A stretch of DNA of 64,000 bases from assembly GCF_000340965.1 (NCBI RefSeq), contig NZ_ANAY01000023.1:34395-98394 (forward strand), written 5' to 3'. This document shows positions 63,682 to 64,000 of the stretch, piece by piece. The notes under the pieces are model-generated. The model was not told the DNA's origin, did no database searches, and saw nothing but the letters and a program-made list of their open reading frames with translations. The stretch comes from Nocardiopsis kunsanensis DSM 44524. GTDB taxonomy: Bacteria > Actinomycetota > Actinomycetes > Streptosporangiales > Streptosporangiaceae. The position numbers were made by a program, and so were the translations under genes. Within the stretch, counting starts at the first letter, position 1, and every line of letters starts with the position of its first letter.

Positions 63682-63893
63682 GGGCCGGGGTGCTCCGCCT
63701 CTTCCAACGCTCCGGACGGCGTCCCGCCGGAGGCGTCCCGAGCGGAGCAGTGGGGACAGGACGGCCGGCGGGGGTACGGCGTTGCGACCGGGCCGCCGCG
63801 ACCGAGGTCGGTGGTCCGTGAGGGGAACCGTCGCACTTAGGCTGGACGGGGCCGAAGACCGACAGCGACATGAGCGGGACAGGGCGAGCGGCG
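63682..63893. other. Intergenic region with nested hairpin
   Basis: TGCTCCGC (63691-63698) pairs with GCGGAGCA (63743-63750 approximately) around an inner CTCCGG/CCGGAG stem, a likely terminator for the TetR gene. A TAGGCT box at 63838-63843 may be a -10 for prfC. Confidence 0.4.
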
Positions 63894-64000
63894 ATGAGCG
63901 TGGACACGGCGGACGCGGCACGGCAGGGTGCCACCGCGGCACATGAGGCTGCCAAGCGGCGGACGTTTGCGGTGATCTCCCACCCCGACGCCGGTAAGTC
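63894..64000 (+). CDS. prfC: Peptide chain release factor 3 (N-terminal fragment)
   Basis: The frame opens with ATG 63894 (or the in-frame ATG 63870) and runs off the window. It reads AAKRRTFAVISHPDAGKS, the start of the GTPase domain of RF3, where the P-loop motif is HPDAGKS/T. RF3 recycles RF1 and RF2 after termination. Only 35 residues are visible, but this motif is highly characteristic. Confidence 0.8.
   Translation, partial: MSVDTADAARQGATAAHEAAKRRTFAVISHPDAGK

Noticed and set aside
1..64000. CRISPR arrays
   Set aside because: No regularly spaced direct repeats with unique spacers were seen anywhere, and no cas genes.

Overview
The window reads as chromosome of a high-GC actinomycete, most likely Nocardiopsis or a close relative. 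The support is strong G/C preference at third codon positions, many GTG and TTG starts, an ATPase/XRE/DUF397 regulatory cluster, a conservon-like pair of cytochromes P450, and two actinomycete-type elements integrated in tRNA genes. The genus is an inference; no rRNA or core phylogenetic marker is present beyond the first 107 bases of a probable release factor 3 gene at the right edge.

Layout. Positions 1-5300 are chromosomal: an APH-type kinase, an ArsO-like flavoprotein, and a divergent cluster of an anti-sigma-type ATPase (-) and an XRE-DUF397 pair (+). Positions 5301-16583 are an 11.3-kb integrative element (element 1) in the 3' half of tRNA-Lys(UUU), bounded by a perfect 48-bp repeat. 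It has a tyrosine integrase with an adjacent XRE regulator, an excisionase-like protein, a CHC2/TOPRIM primase-helicase, a chain of small overlapping genes and a DUF2637 membrane protein, but no FtsK-like transfer protein. Positions 16612-29500 are chromosomal: a second ArsO-like flavoprotein in inverted orientation to the first, a divergent thiol-redox locus (CxxC membrane protein; DsbA-CcdA-lipoprotein) around a tandem-dyad operator, BlaI-M56 peptidase, Mug, F420/PPOX protein, TetR, PspC, MFS, a zincin, a degenerate metallophosphoesterase and three tRNAs (Glu, Asp, Phe).

Positions 29552-44849 are a 15.3-kb actinomycete integrative and conjugative element (element 2) in tRNA-Phe, bounded by a 103-bp repeat with one mismatch. 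It has the pSAM2-like parts list: int, xis, a prim-pol plus ATPase replication pair, a TraB/FtsK transfer ATPase, several small membrane (spread-type) proteins, a Nudix protein resembling Pif, and a GntR regulator resembling KorSA, with a glycosyltransferase and a DUF4097 protein as cargo. An array of large inverted repeats just downstream of traB is the best candidate for its transfer or replication site.

Positions 44850-64000 are chromosomal: a DnaQ-like exonuclease, an alpha/beta hydrolase, an S4 RNA-binding protein, a second tRNA-Asp, an AviRa-like rRNA methyltransferase, an orphan NarJ chaperone, an alanine/glycine symporter, a copper locus (CopZ, small membrane protein, CopA) behind a palindromic metal-responsive promoter, two overlapping P450 genes, a membrane Ser/Thr kinase, an NmrA-like protein, an acyl-CoA dehydrogenase with a divergent TetR regulator, and the start of prfC. 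All functions are read from motifs and remembered family features; no database search was run.
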